From positions 1 to 21,715 of the IMG/VR virus record IMGVR_UViG_3300010153_000143: a stretch of DNA of 21,715 nt. One strand, given 5' to 3'. This DNA is from a virus. The position numbers were made by a program, and so were the translations under genes. The number at the start of each line of letters is the position of its first letter. The first letter of the stretch is position 1. The notes beneath the pieces are model-generated. The model was given only the letters and a program-made list of their open reading frames with translations. It did no database searches and was not told where the DNA came from. This document shows, piece by piece, positions 6,996 to 13,756 of the stretch.

Positions 6996-7490
6996 TTACT
7001 TCATTAATTCGCGGTTCAACTCTGAAGCATCGAAGAACCAAGTTAGTGGCATCCAGTCACGCATCCTGCGCTTTTCTGCCTTCTTAAAAAAATCGATTGC
7101 CGAAACCCATCCGACATAATCGAAACCGTCTTTAGTACTTCCTCTGACCAACGCAAAAGCATCAGCCGAGTTCTTTAAATTAAATCTAAGAGGAACCAGT
7201 AAGTTGCCACGAGGGTGGTCAGTAGATTTCACGTCAACGGTCATGCCACTTGGCATCGTAAAATCTACGTGGTTAGGGCCGTCCACATTTGTGTTTGGAA
7301 AGATGTTGTGCATCTTAGCGAACGCCCATTCAGCACCAATACCCTCAACTTGAATTGTAACTCCTGACTTACCTTCAGCGACCTTGCATTCAGTTAACCC
7401 ATTAGCTTTAGCGTACTCATTAATGTGTTCGCCATACCATTTGGCGCACCATTCTTCGCACTCATTAAGCTTATGGAAATAGGTCGGCAT
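6996..7490 (-). CDS. Probable PD-(D/E)XK-fold nuclease, 164 aa
   Basis: I start it at ATG 7490-7488 (MPTYFHKLNE), which shares a base with the upstream stop (TAATG); the longer frame would overlap the upstream gene by 49 bases. The middle has the spacing of a PD-(D/E)XK core: a helix with Glu (GAEWAFAKMHNIFPNT), then VDFTMPSGMTVDVKST, where Asp precedes a strand ending D-x-K. A later strand LLVPLRFN and DAFALVRGS suit the fold. The protein lies in the recombination module beside two more nuclease-like genes, so processing of replication or recombination intermediates is likely. Alternatives are a phage restriction-like or homing-type nuclease. Exact family not recognised. Confidence 0.55.
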   Translation of the reverse strand: MPTYFHKLNECEEWCAKWYGEHINEYAKANGLTECKVAEGKSGVTIQVEGIGAEWAFAKMHNIFPNTNVDGPNHVDFTMPSGMTVDVKSTDHPRGNLLVPLRFNLKNSADAFALVRGSTKDGFDYVGWVSAIDFFKKAEKRRMRDWMPLTWFFDASELNRELMK

Positions 7491-8263
7491 TAAGCAGCTT
7501 CTTGAGGTATTGGATTGTACTTCTTGGTCCAACACCAAGTGTGAAACAGGTTCACAAATATCTTATAAGCCTCATCCACTTCTTCATCTGTCCAAACCTT
7601 CTCAAATATCTGAGGTTCGTTTGAGTTGATGATGACGCTTACAACATGCGGGTTAGTGCCTAAGCACTCACGATATGCTGCTAACTGCAAAAGCCACTTC
7701 TCGAAAAAGCGCGGCTTATATTCGTTCTTCTTGCCGGATCGCTTTAAATTCGATGTTTTCCAATCAATTAGACACATTCCGTGTTCCTGGTGATCGATCA
7801 GCGCATCTGCTTTACCGGCATATCCGAGTTCAGAATTGACCAATGATTTTTCAGTCCATTCAACTGATAGGACGTTGGATTGGACCCAATTATAAACCTC
7901 GTTCAGCCACGCATCCTCAGTGTCCCATTTGTTATCCCACAGGATAGCCTCAGCGCCATTGTGAACCTCAGTGCCACGCTTTGCTGCATCCATTGCAGGC
8001 TTACGTGACTCGGCAATAATCTGCTTTGCCAGTGCATCTAAGTCATTCGACTTTTCATCGTCTGGAATGGTCAACGCCGAGGTCACAAGCATGGTTTGTT
8101 TCCATGCCTCTAACCCCGGCGATGCCATCACCTTTATGACCTCTGTTACACTCGGGAAAAGATATTGCTTACGCGCTTCTCGCAGTGTGGCGCCGTAAGC
8201 CGGTTCACCATCTGGCTTGTACCAGTGATTGGTGGACTCAGGTGTAATTAATTCTTTTGCCAT
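7490..8263 (-). CDS. RecB/Cas4-like PD-(D/E)XK exonuclease
   Basis: The 257-residue reading starts at ATG 8263 (MAKELITPES). It has the full set of RecB-family nuclease motifs: RGTEVHNGAEA (His101), GYAGKADALID (Asp153), CLIDWKTS (Asp167 and Lys169) and the QLAAY motif (Gln193 to Tyr197). These residues bind Mg2+ and cut DNA ends. Together with the single-strand-binding-like protein upstream, it probably makes recombinogenic 3' tails, as lambda exonuclease does for its annealase; no Red-beta/Erf-type annealase is visible here. A GTG at 8287 could add 8 residues, but it sits inside a hairpin whose 3' arm is the ribosome-site-like GGAGG, so I prefer the ATG. Confidence 0.85.
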   Translation of the reverse strand: MAKELITPESTNHWYKPDGEPAYGATLREARKQYLFPSVTEVIKVMASPGLEAWKQTMLVTSALTIPDDEKSNDLDALAKQIIAESRKPAMDAAKRGTEVHNGAEAILWDNKWDTEDAWLNEVYNWVQSNVLSVEWTEKSLVNSELGYAGKADALIDHQEHGMCLIDWKTSNLKRSGKKNEYKPRFFEKWLLQLAAYRECLGTNPHVVSVIINSNEPQIFEKVWTDEEVDEAYKIFVNLFHTWCWTKKYNPIPQEAA

Positions 8264-8278
8264 CTTTAAAAATTGAAT

Positions 8279-8297
8279 CCTCCGCACGAAGCGGAGG
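8279..8297 (-). promoter_or_regulatory. Perfect 7-bp hairpin containing a GGAGG, upstream of the exonuclease gene
   Basis: CCTCCGC (8279-8285) and GCGGAGG (8291-8297) pair perfectly around a 5-base loop in the short gap between the ssb-like and exonuclease genes. On the transcript the 3' arm is GCGGAGG, a strong ribosome-site sequence, followed by ATTCAATTTTT and then the ATG 15 bases on. It may mask ribosome binding or act as a weak attenuator; neither is shown. Confidence 0.5.
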
Positions 8298-8303
8298 TGT
8301 TAA

Positions 8304-8741
8304 TCAGAACGGTGCCTGATCTTTATTGGCTAATACTTCCTTCACATTCGCAAACGTCTTCATTCCATCGTCACTCTTGTTGTGCTTTATCAACACACTA
8401 CAAGAACGATTAAGGATCGAACGTATATCGAATTTGGTTTCTTCGCCTGGGTTTAGTGCGCGACCAATAATGGCCTCCACTGCTGGTCTTAGCGCCGATT
8501 TTGGATGGAGGCTAAATGTAAAGGCACGCGTGGCAATCATGTCGCCACCGTCTCCGGTCTTTTCTTCGACCAAAAACTTAACCTTGATTTTCAGCTTCTG
8601 CTTACCGGGATTAAACCGGTCATCCACAAGTTCAGGAGATGTTACCTCTTGAACTGTTGCGCTATGTAGTCCCTCGCTAACGGGGACGAACTCACCGTCA
8701 CCCATTGAGGGGACGATCCAATCATTACTTTCCATTACCAT
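8304..8741 (-). CDS. Phage single-strand-DNA-binding-like protein (DUF669-like)
   Basis: This 145-residue protein begins with an acidic tag and then a predicted beta-barrel: GLHSATVQEVTSPEL, KQKLKIKVKFLVEE, then the characteristic AFTFSLHPKSALRPAVEAII (about 73-92), followed by FDIRSILNRSCSVLIKH and a short acidic end. Small phage proteins with G-x-x-x-A-x-(I/V) at the start and an (S/T)-x-S-L-x-x-K-S-x-L stretch sit beside recombination exonucleases and are thought to be OB-fold ssDNA-binding proteins. It lies directly upstream of the RecB-like exonuclease and overlaps the upstream gene by 17 bases. The start ATG 8741 is set by GGAAG 8 bases upstream. The family link is moderate. Confidence 0.6.
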   Translation of the reverse strand: MVMESNDWIVPSMGDGEFVPVSEGLHSATVQEVTSPELVDDRFNPGKQKLKIKVKFLVEEKTGDGGDMIATRAFTFSLHPKSALRPAVEAIIGRALNPGEETKFDIRSILNRSCSVLIKHNKSDDGMKTFANVKEVLANKDQAPF

Positions 8742-9099
8742 CTTCTTTACTTCCTATAGTTTCTGGCACTCTTTTAGCGCCGAGAAAATTCATCATGTCC
8801 TCCATCGGAAGGATCGCTATCCAGTTTTGGTGGTTAGCCTTAAAAGCTACTATTGGAGGAAGGGCGCCATCAGCATCGTTGATCGCCTGATCTAACGCGT
8901 CTTGTAAGCGGAGCCTGTTTGTTCGTTTAACCTCCCAGTGGACAGGCAGCGACGAAATGACATCGGGGTTCTCAAGGGAACCACAGCCAAACTGAACTCC
9001 TCGTCTTGCTTCGATTGGAGACCCATCTCCCATTTGAAATTTTTTGAGATATGAGGCGAACTCAAGTTCTCCTCGCTTGCCTTTGGAACGACTATTCAA
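8725..9099 (-). CDS. Holliday-junction-resolvase-like PD-(D/E)XK nuclease
   Basis: This 124-residue protein has the compact core of archaeal-Hjc-like or phage resolvases: KGKRGELEFASYLKK (Glu11 in the first helix), ARRGVQFG, NPDVISS (Asp46), HWEVKR (Glu56 and Lys58), and a following helix LQDALDQAINDADG. The R-R-G-x-Q-x-G and E-V-K spacing is typical of this group. It would cut branched DNA before packaging. The start is TTG at 9099, strongly supported by a perfect AGGAGG (plus strand 9105-9110) five bases upstream. It overlaps the upstream HTH gene by 8 bases. Confidence 0.75.
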   Translation of the reverse strand: MNSRSKGKRGELEFASYLKKFQMGDGSPIEARRGVQFGCGSLENPDVISSLPVHWEVKRTNRLRLQDALDQAINDADGALPPIVAFKANHQNWIAILPMEDMMNFLGAKRVPETIGSKEDGNGK

Positions 9100-9274
9100 T
9101 GGAACCTCCTAGCACTTTGGCTAAGCTGCTTTGTGGGATTCTGACGATTCCACCGACCTTAATTCTCTTCAAAATGCCGCTTTCGATCCAGCGATCTACA
9201 GTCCGAGGCGTGATTCCAATGATGTTTGCAACGTCATTTCTGCTATAAAAGCTTGGTTTTTGTGACTTAATCAT
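9092..9274 (-). CDS. Excisionase-like HTH protein, first gene of the early operon
   Basis: This 60-residue protein is almost all one helix-turn-helix_17 domain: YSRNDVANIIGITPRTVDRW (recognition helix TPRTVDRW), then IESGILKRIKVGGIVRIPQS as the wing and SSLAKVLGG. It is the size of phage excisionases and Cro/Cox-like regulators. It starts the minus-strand early transcript, directly opposite the lysogeny module, so it could be the lytic-phase switch protein or Xis. The ATG at 9274 has a purine run (AAAAAAGG) touching it, a poor spacing compared with its downstream neighbours. Function as Xis or Cro is inference from size, fold and place. Confidence 0.7.
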   Translation of the reverse strand: MIKSQKPSFYSRNDVANIIGITPRTVDRWIESGILKRIKVGGIVRIPQSSLAKVLGGSIE

Positions 9275-9315
9275 CCTTTTTTGCCGATTTTCAGTGTTTT
9301 AGGCTAAATTACCGG

Positions 9316-9424
9316 CGACCCCTCAGTCTTTAAGGACCTGCGTAATTTTTAGCAACCCCTATTTGATCAATGTGAAAAAATAATTTTCCATTTTGCGTCT
9401 ATACATTAATGTTTTTAGGGGTTG
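9316..9424. repeat. Three operator-like octamers AGGGGT(T/C)G in the divergent region
   Basis: AGGGGTCG reads on the minus strand at 9323-9316, AGGGGTTG on the minus strand at 9360-9353 and AGGGGTTG on the plus strand at 9417-9424. Two sit over candidate -35 boxes of divergent promoters and one over the expected minus-strand start. A palindrome TTGATCAA is at 9363-9370 between them. Confidence 0.4.
9327..9355 (-). promoter_or_regulatory. Candidate early promoter (minus strand)
   Basis: On the minus strand TTGCTA (9355-9350) is followed after 17 bases by TAAAGA (9332-9327). Transcription would start near 9320, about 46 bases before the first early gene. The match to TTGACA/TATAAT is moderate. 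Octamers AGGGGT(T/C)G overlap its -35 (9353-9360) and expected start point (9316-9323). Confidence 0.4.
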
Positions 9425-9447
9425 ACATGCTATATATACAGTGTAAT
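9417..9447 (+). promoter_or_regulatory. Candidate promoter of the lysogeny module (plus strand)
   Basis: A perfect -35 TTGACA lies at 9422-9427, preceded by AGGGG. Its best -10 is uncertain: TGTAAT at 9442-9447 gives a spacer of only 14, while TGC-TATATA at 9428-9436 would serve as an extended -10. The perfect -35 falls exactly on the longest possible reading of the following gene, an argument against that upstream start. Confidence 0.45.
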
Positions 9448-9505
9448 TCTGACCGCCACACAGCACAGACTGCGTCTACGCTATAAACCAAAAATCACTA
9501 CGCTA

Positions 9506-11317
9506 ATGGCACTTAAACCAAAAACTTACAGTAAAGGTCAGATGGTAAACCCTATGGATAGGATCATTATCAATGCTGGACCAAGCCTTACACCAGAAGA
9601 GGCGGCATCGACTTTCGCTAGTCGACATGTAAGTGATGATCTTAGAAAATTGTTAGTTGGATTCTTTTCAACGCAAAAAGGCGTCGACAATAAACTGAAG
9701 CGTATTGAGTTTCACACAGTGCGGTATCCGCGAATGGATTATACTCTTAATCAAGAGATCGATTATGAGGTTAATCAGTGGCGAGACAACATTAAGGCAA
9801 AAAAAGAACAAGGTAACTCTAAGGCAGCAGAAAGTCTTATAGAACACGGTCCCTTCGGCCCTGGCTTAGACGCTTCAATTTATAACAGAACTGACGCCAC
9901 AGTAGATTCGGAAGAATGGTATCAATCAGGATATTCTCTGCCTCTTCAGATTATCACTTCTAAAAGTAAGCTTTCAGATGAGGACGCAATCCTCGCTATG
10001 ATTTGCTACCTTAAACAAGTAAGAGAGGAAGAATTATCTTGTGACGCTGTTAGTTTTTTATTTCCTGATAAATCATGGGAAGGATTATTCAATCTTAAAG
10101 CATATAAAGAATTTGCTGACTGTGTAGATAAAGAAGGATTCCACAAATTAATCGAGAAAGCAGAGAGAAAGTTCTCTGTTCATTTTAGTCCGCTTAAAGA
10201 TACTTACGGTCCAGAGGCTTACAACGTTACTGCTACTGTTATTGAGTGGAGTATTGTAGAAATTATTAACTACTGGGGTGCATCTAATAACTACAAAGAA
10301 TTATTATGCGGTAACAAAAAATGGTATGAAGAGCCTGCTAGTATAACTAAGAACTTCCGACTTGATTGGCCAACTGTGCGCGGTCTTGAAGAATCTGCCT
10401 CTGTTTGCAGCCAGACACAGACAGATATTGTTGAGGCTTTAGTTAAAGAACATGTAAGCACTTATGTTGCTAAAAGGATGGAACAAAGAACTGTTGAAGA
10501 ACATGTTGATCCTACTTCTTTAGAAGGAGATTGGCTTCGCTGGAAAGCCGCACTTAAATCATTACCTGGTTTTAAAATAAACGAACAAAAAGGAGCGCCA
10601 ACAACTAAAGAAGAACTTGATAAGGCGATGGAAAACGTCAACTACCATCTTAATTCACTGGCAAAATGGACATCTACAATCAAAGGTGAAAAATATGATC
10701 CTGATGATTTACCAAAAACAGTGGAGGCAGTGAAGGAAGCATGTGATGAGCCTGACCACTTTCATTTTGCTGTGAAAAGCAGCGAGAACCCACTTAGGCA
10801 TGCAACTGTTTTAAACACCGCAAAATACGAGAGACCTTTTAAGCCTGCACAAAAAACTTCAACAGCCGGTCACGATAACCCGTTCTTGAATATTGAGCCG
10901 GAATTTTTCAACGTAGCATCATACTTTAATAGTATCGCCGAATTTCAACAGATCGTCGGCTTTGAAGTTAATCTCGATGATAAGACTGCTGGCTGGAAAT
11001 TTGGCGATTTAGTTATAGAGTATAATCATCAGTTTGAATCTTTTATCGGCGGCAAACTAGAAGACCACGGTTGCACGAGACTTTCAGTTCAACTCTTAGA
11101 TGGAATTAACGGCACCAATTTTACAGAGGCTGATTATACAAACACCGTTAAATCGCCAGTTACCGGGCTTCCTTTATTAAAAGTAATATTCCCAGACCTG
11201 CGAACCGTAAAAGAAATCTCTGATCCAAACGAATACGATCTCGATTGGTTACCAATGGACGACTATTCCCCTAGCGAAGATGATATAGATATAGATGAAG
11301 TAGCCAGACAACTTTAA
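9506..11317 (+). CDS. Large orphan protein opening the lysogeny module, unknown function
   Basis: I do not recognise this protein (603 residues from the ATG at 9506, MALKPKTYSKGQMVNP). Starts further in (9542, 9557) are possible; the frame extends back to a TTG at 9422, but that is the promoter -35. No ribosome site precedes any of them. It is soluble-looking, without signal peptide or clear membrane segment, rich in Lys/Glu and aromatic residues, with a predicted helical middle and a very acidic end (DDYSPSEDDIDIDEVARQL). No HTH, nuclease or nucleotide-binding motif is evident. Its place, first in the plus-strand transcript that ends in the integrase and opposite the early promoter, is where a phage repressor or lysogenic conversion gene would normally be. 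The codon choice looks more A/T-rich than the minus-strand genes. Confidence 0.75.
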   Translation: MALKPKTYSKGQMVNPMDRIIINAGPSLTPEEAASTFASRHVSDDLRKLLVGFFSTQKGVDNKLKRIEFHTVRYPRMDYTLNQEIDYEVNQWRDNIKAKKEQGNSKAAESLIEHGPFGPGLDASIYNRTDATVDSEEWYQSGYSLPLQIITSKSKLSDEDAILAMICYLKQVREEELSCDAVSFLFPDKSWEGLFNLKAYKEFADCVDKEGFHKLIEKAERKFSVHFSPLKDTYGPEAYNVTATVIEWSIVEIINYWGASNNYKELLCGNKKWYEEPASITKNFRLDWPTVRGLEESASVCSQTQTDIVEALVKEHVSTYVAKRMEQRTVEEHVDPTSLEGDWLRWKAALKSLPGFKINEQKGAPTTKEELDKAMENVNYHLNSLAKWTSTIKGEKYDPDDLPKTVEAVKEACDEPDHFHFAVKSSENPLRHATVLNTAKYERPFKPAQKTSTAGHDNPFLNIEPEFFNVASYFNSIAEFQQIVGFEVNLDDKTAGWKFGDLVIEYNHQFESFIGGKLEDHGCTRLSVQLLDGINGTNFTEADYTNTVKSPVTGLPLLKVIFPDLRTVKEISDPNEYDLDWLPMDDYSPSEDDIDIDEVARQL

Positions 11318-11326
11318 TTTTTGACG

Positions 11327-11566
11327 ATGCAGAATAGAAACATACAACCAACTGAAGCAAAGATTCAGATCAATGTCCGTTCAAGGAACGATGTCACAAC
11401 CAACAAGGACCACCTCGATACAATCATGGAGGCATGGTCTATCGATAACACTACTCCTCCCCTGTTTACTTGGGCCGAAGCATTTAACGTTCAGCTAGAT
11501 GAACTATCAGTCCTAATTATAGAACGCGCCGATAGTCGCGCTGTAACTGTCACAATAGATAATTAA
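11327..11566 (+). CDS. Small hypothetical protein in the lysogeny module, 79 aa
   Basis: This protein is unrecognised. I start it at ATG 11327; a TTG two codons earlier is possible. It begins 9 bases after the stop of the large orphan gene. The sequence is hydrophilic, with an N-terminal strand-like EAKIQINVRSRND, a helix around DHLDTIMEAWSID, PPLFTWAEAFNVQLDELSVL, and a final strand RAVTVTIDN. The TWAEAF-x-x-x-x-DELS stretch has a faint HTH look but is too short to call. No ribosome site is seen upstream. It lies 6 bases before the next gene. Confidence 0.6.
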   Translation: MQNRNIQPTEAKIQINVRSRNDVTTNKDHLDTIMEAWSIDNTTPPLFTWAEAFNVQLDELSVLIIERADSRAVTVTIDN

Positions 11567-11572
11567 TTTAAT

Positions 11573-12112
11573 ATGATAAACTTACCTCATATAAAACAAA
11601 ACCGGACCGTCGACGCAGACGGTGAGAATAACACCATCGACCAACTAAGCCTCCTAGAACCACATGTTCAAAACTTAGTTGTGAATGGTGCAGTGATGGC
11701 TGAGATCACAGACTACAGGGCGCCATACATGCCTCGTAGGATGCCAAAGGCAATGAGTAACAAAGGGTTCTCCCATATTAACAACATCGCAAAAACCGAT
11801 CGTTGTCCGTATGGCACCACAACCATATACAAAGCAATCAAGGACGGCAGGATCAAACCTGAATTTGTGAAGCCTGGTACACCTGCAAATCGACACAAAA
11901 GAATACACGTCGAAGAAGCTGTTAAGGCTTTGAAGAAGACCGTGAAGTTCACCAAGAACAACAAGTCTAAGATTAAAATTAAAAGTTCAAGGAGGGCCGA
12001 GTTTGCTTTCATCTCAGAAGAGAGATTCATACGAGAATGCAAAAAGCTTGGCACAGACGAGGTGCTAGACCGCCTCATAAAGGCGGATAAACAGAATATA
12101 AATGAAAACTAA
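11573..12112 (+). CDS. HTH-containing protein upstream of the integrase, possible excision/regulatory factor
   Basis: This 179-residue protein has a disordered polar N-terminus (1-55) and a central winged-helix-like DNA-binding segment (about 66-120): FSHINNIAKTDRCPYGTTTI, YKAIKDGRIKPEFVK, then HKRIHVEEAVKALKK, which is the plan of excisionase-type HTH_17 domains (helix, turn, recognition helix, wing with basic residues, helix). A very basic linker follows (KFTKNNKSKIKIKSSRR), and the last 45 residues are helical and charged. It overlaps the integrase start by 11 bases, so the two are translated together, as recombination directionality factors often are. No ribosome site is seen upstream of its ATG at 11573. 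Confidence 0.65.
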   Translation: MINLPHIKQNRTVDADGENNTIDQLSLLEPHVQNLVVNGAVMAEITDYRAPYMPRRMPKAMSNKGFSHINNIAKTDRCPYGTTTIYKAIKDGRIKPEFVKPGTPANRHKRIHVEEAVKALKKTVKFTKNNKSKIKIKSSRRAEFAFISEERFIRECKKLGTDEVLDRLIKADKQNINEN

Positions 12113-13643
12113 GATTGAATTAAAGAATGGGAATAAGATTTCCGCTTTTGTTGAATTACATCAGCTTAAACAAGATAGAGGAGGAATCACATGGCGATGT
12201 AGATACTCAATTAAGGGTAAACAAAAAGTGTTTTCTGCTAATAGGCACGATAGTAAAAACGAAGCGTTAATCACAATAAATCGTAAAATTCACGATGTAG
12301 TCAACGAAGAAAAGATTAAATCAAATCGATCCACTGCACCGACGCTTACTGAAATTGCTAAGGCATATTTAGCCGGCTCTGCCAGTTCTCTTAGTGCCTC
12401 ACAGGATACCAGAAAGTTGAACTTGTCTGCGCTCAGCAATGTCACCAAAGGCATTGTTCCTGGCGGTGAACCAACGTTCAAAAAGCTAAACGACGGTTCA
12501 TACAAATTAGTCGACGGCGGTTTCTGGGATAACTTCAGGCTAGATAAACTAGTTAAGCGTGTAGCCAAGGACTTCTTAGATAGCCGCATGGTCGGTTACA
12601 AAGAGAAGACTGATGAATGGTATGTTCGCGCACGCGGTGCCAACGATCGGCTTAGACAAGCACGTGGTGTATTCACTGAAGAGGTCAGAAATGAAATCTA
12701 CGTAGAACTCTTTAAAATGCCTGACTTGGAAGACAAGAAGACTGGATTCCTAAAAGCACGCTATTTGAAGACTCGTAAGAAGATATACAAGGCGCCAAAG
12801 CAAGCTGTCATTGATGAGATATTGGAAAAAGTCGGTGTACTTAAAACTGAAGACCCAGATATTTATGGCTGCTTCTTACTACAATATGGCTGTGGCCTTA
12901 GTTGGGGTGAAGTTATGCACGCACAGTATAGTTGGCTTGCAGAATCTGATACCCCTAACAAGGACGGTTCTACTAGATACGAAATCAATGTGCAGCCTGT
13001 TGCAGATTGGGTTCCTAAGTGTGAACGTCGCGAACGAAGTGCCACTGTCCCCGCTAACATCTTTCAAAAGATTTTGGACCTTCGCTATGCAAAGCGCCCT
13101 ATTAACTGGCGCGAAGAGGAGAAGGCTGAAATTAGTGATCAAGATTTAGCTAAGCTTGTTTGGTCAAAGCCATGCCGGCAAGTCGCTAAGGAACTTGGAG
13201 TGACTTCATCCACGGTTTGCAACTACTGCAATAAGCGTGGTATCCGCAAACCTGAGAGTGGTTTTTGGACCAAGGTACGCCTCGGCCAGGTGGAACACCC
13301 TAACGGTAATGTGCCAGCGGATGCTTTTGATGGCCCTAAATTGTCCCCTGCTGATCCGAAGCCAAATGATGGCTTCATTCTGCAGCGTCATCGTTGCGAT
13401 GGCTACACAGGCGCGAATCGTCGCCTAGCACGTTGGTTTAGGGAGAACATTACTGGATGGGACCGCAAACAGGTTGGTCACGAACTCCGCAAGATTAATA
13501 TCAGCATGGTTATATGTTCGACTGGTAGCTTGTACCAAGGTTCGAAGCACGCCGGCCATTCATCCTATAAGACTACTGAGGAGTCTTATGGTGATCTCTT
13601 AGAAAATGCACCAGTTGATATACCTCTGCCTGAAAACGAATAA
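12102..13643 (+). CDS. int: Tyrosine recombinase (phage integrase) with inserted HTH and box I Arg-to-Ser change
   Basis: This is a 513-residue integrase. The N-terminus (28-65, WRCRYSIKGKQKVFSANRHD) resembles the AP2-like arm-binding domain, and the core-binding region is roughly 78-200. The catalytic domain (about 232-500) has the beta-hairpin Lys306 (DWVPKCERRERSATVP), box II HELR (His460, Arg463), AGHSS (His486) and the nucleophile Tyr496 in TTEESYGDLL. At box I, where families read GLRxGE, it reads CGLSWGE: Ser267 replaces the first catalytic Arg. Between the lysine hairpin and box II, residues about 345-396 form an extra helix-turn-helix (PCRQVAKELGVTSSTVCNYC, then a GFWTKVRLGQ segment). 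The ATG at 12102 overlaps the upstream gene by 11 bases with no ribosome site. A terminator follows 72 bases on. Integration at 14208-14254 is inferred. Confidence 0.85.
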   Translation: MKTKIELKNGNKISAFVELHQLKQDRGGITWRCRYSIKGKQKVFSANRHDSKNEALITINRKIHDVVNEEKIKSNRSTAPTLTEIAKAYLAGSASSLSASQDTRKLNLSALSNVTKGIVPGGEPTFKKLNDGSYKLVDGGFWDNFRLDKLVKRVAKDFLDSRMVGYKEKTDEWYVRARGANDRLRQARGVFTEEVRNEIYVELFKMPDLEDKKTGFLKARYLKTRKKIYKAPKQAVIDEILEKVGVLKTEDPDIYGCFLLQYGCGLSWGEVMHAQYSWLAESDTPNKDGSTRYEINVQPVADWVPKCERRERSATVPANIFQKILDLRYAKRPINWREEEKAEISDQDLAKLVWSKPCRQVAKELGVTSSTVCNYCNKRGIRKPESGFWTKVRLGQVEHPNGNVPADAFDGPKLSPADPKPNDGFILQRHRCDGYTGANRRLARWFRENITGWDRKQVGHELRKINISMVICSTGSLYQGSKHAGHSSYKTTEESYGDLLENAPVDIPLPENE

Positions 13644-13656
13644 TTAATAGCCGGCT

Positions 13657-13686
13657 AGGGGTGCTGCCGGAGTTAATCGCACCTCT
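13657..13686 (+). other. Stem-loop in the integrase 3' untranslated region
   Basis: AGGGGTGC (13657-13664) pairs with GCACCTCT (13679-13686) over 8 bp with one G-U, around a 14-base loop. It lies between the integrase stop and the strong terminator. It may protect the transcript end; no known RNA family is recognised. Confidence 0.35.
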
Positions 13687-13714
13687 GTATGTTTACATTA
13701 TTCATTGTGTTGGA

Positions 13715-13747
13715 CCTCGTCAGCTTCGGCTGGCGGGGTTTTTCTTT
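13715..13747 (+). terminator. Strong intrinsic terminator after the integrase
   Basis: CCTCGTCAGC and GCTGGCGGGG form a 10-bp stem (three G-U pairs) closed by a UUCG tetraloop (13715-13738), followed directly by TTTTTCTTTT. This ends the plus-strand lysogeny transcript. Confidence 0.9.
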
Positions 13748-13756
13748 TATTGGTAG

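Noticed and set aside
7491-7538. Longer start (7538) for the 164-residue nuclease-like gene
   Set aside because: The extra 16 residues overlap the exonuclease gene's coding end, and TAATG at 7490 gives a natural coupled start.
9422-9505. TTG start extending the large orphan protein by 28 residues
   Set aside because: The TTG is the first part of a perfect TTGACA -35 box, no ribosome site precedes it, and the extra residues look like translated promoter DNA.
13657-13700. TPP-riboswitch-like GGGGTGC in the integrase 3' region
   Set aside because: The CTGAGA and other conserved TPP core elements are missing and it lies after the gene, not before one.
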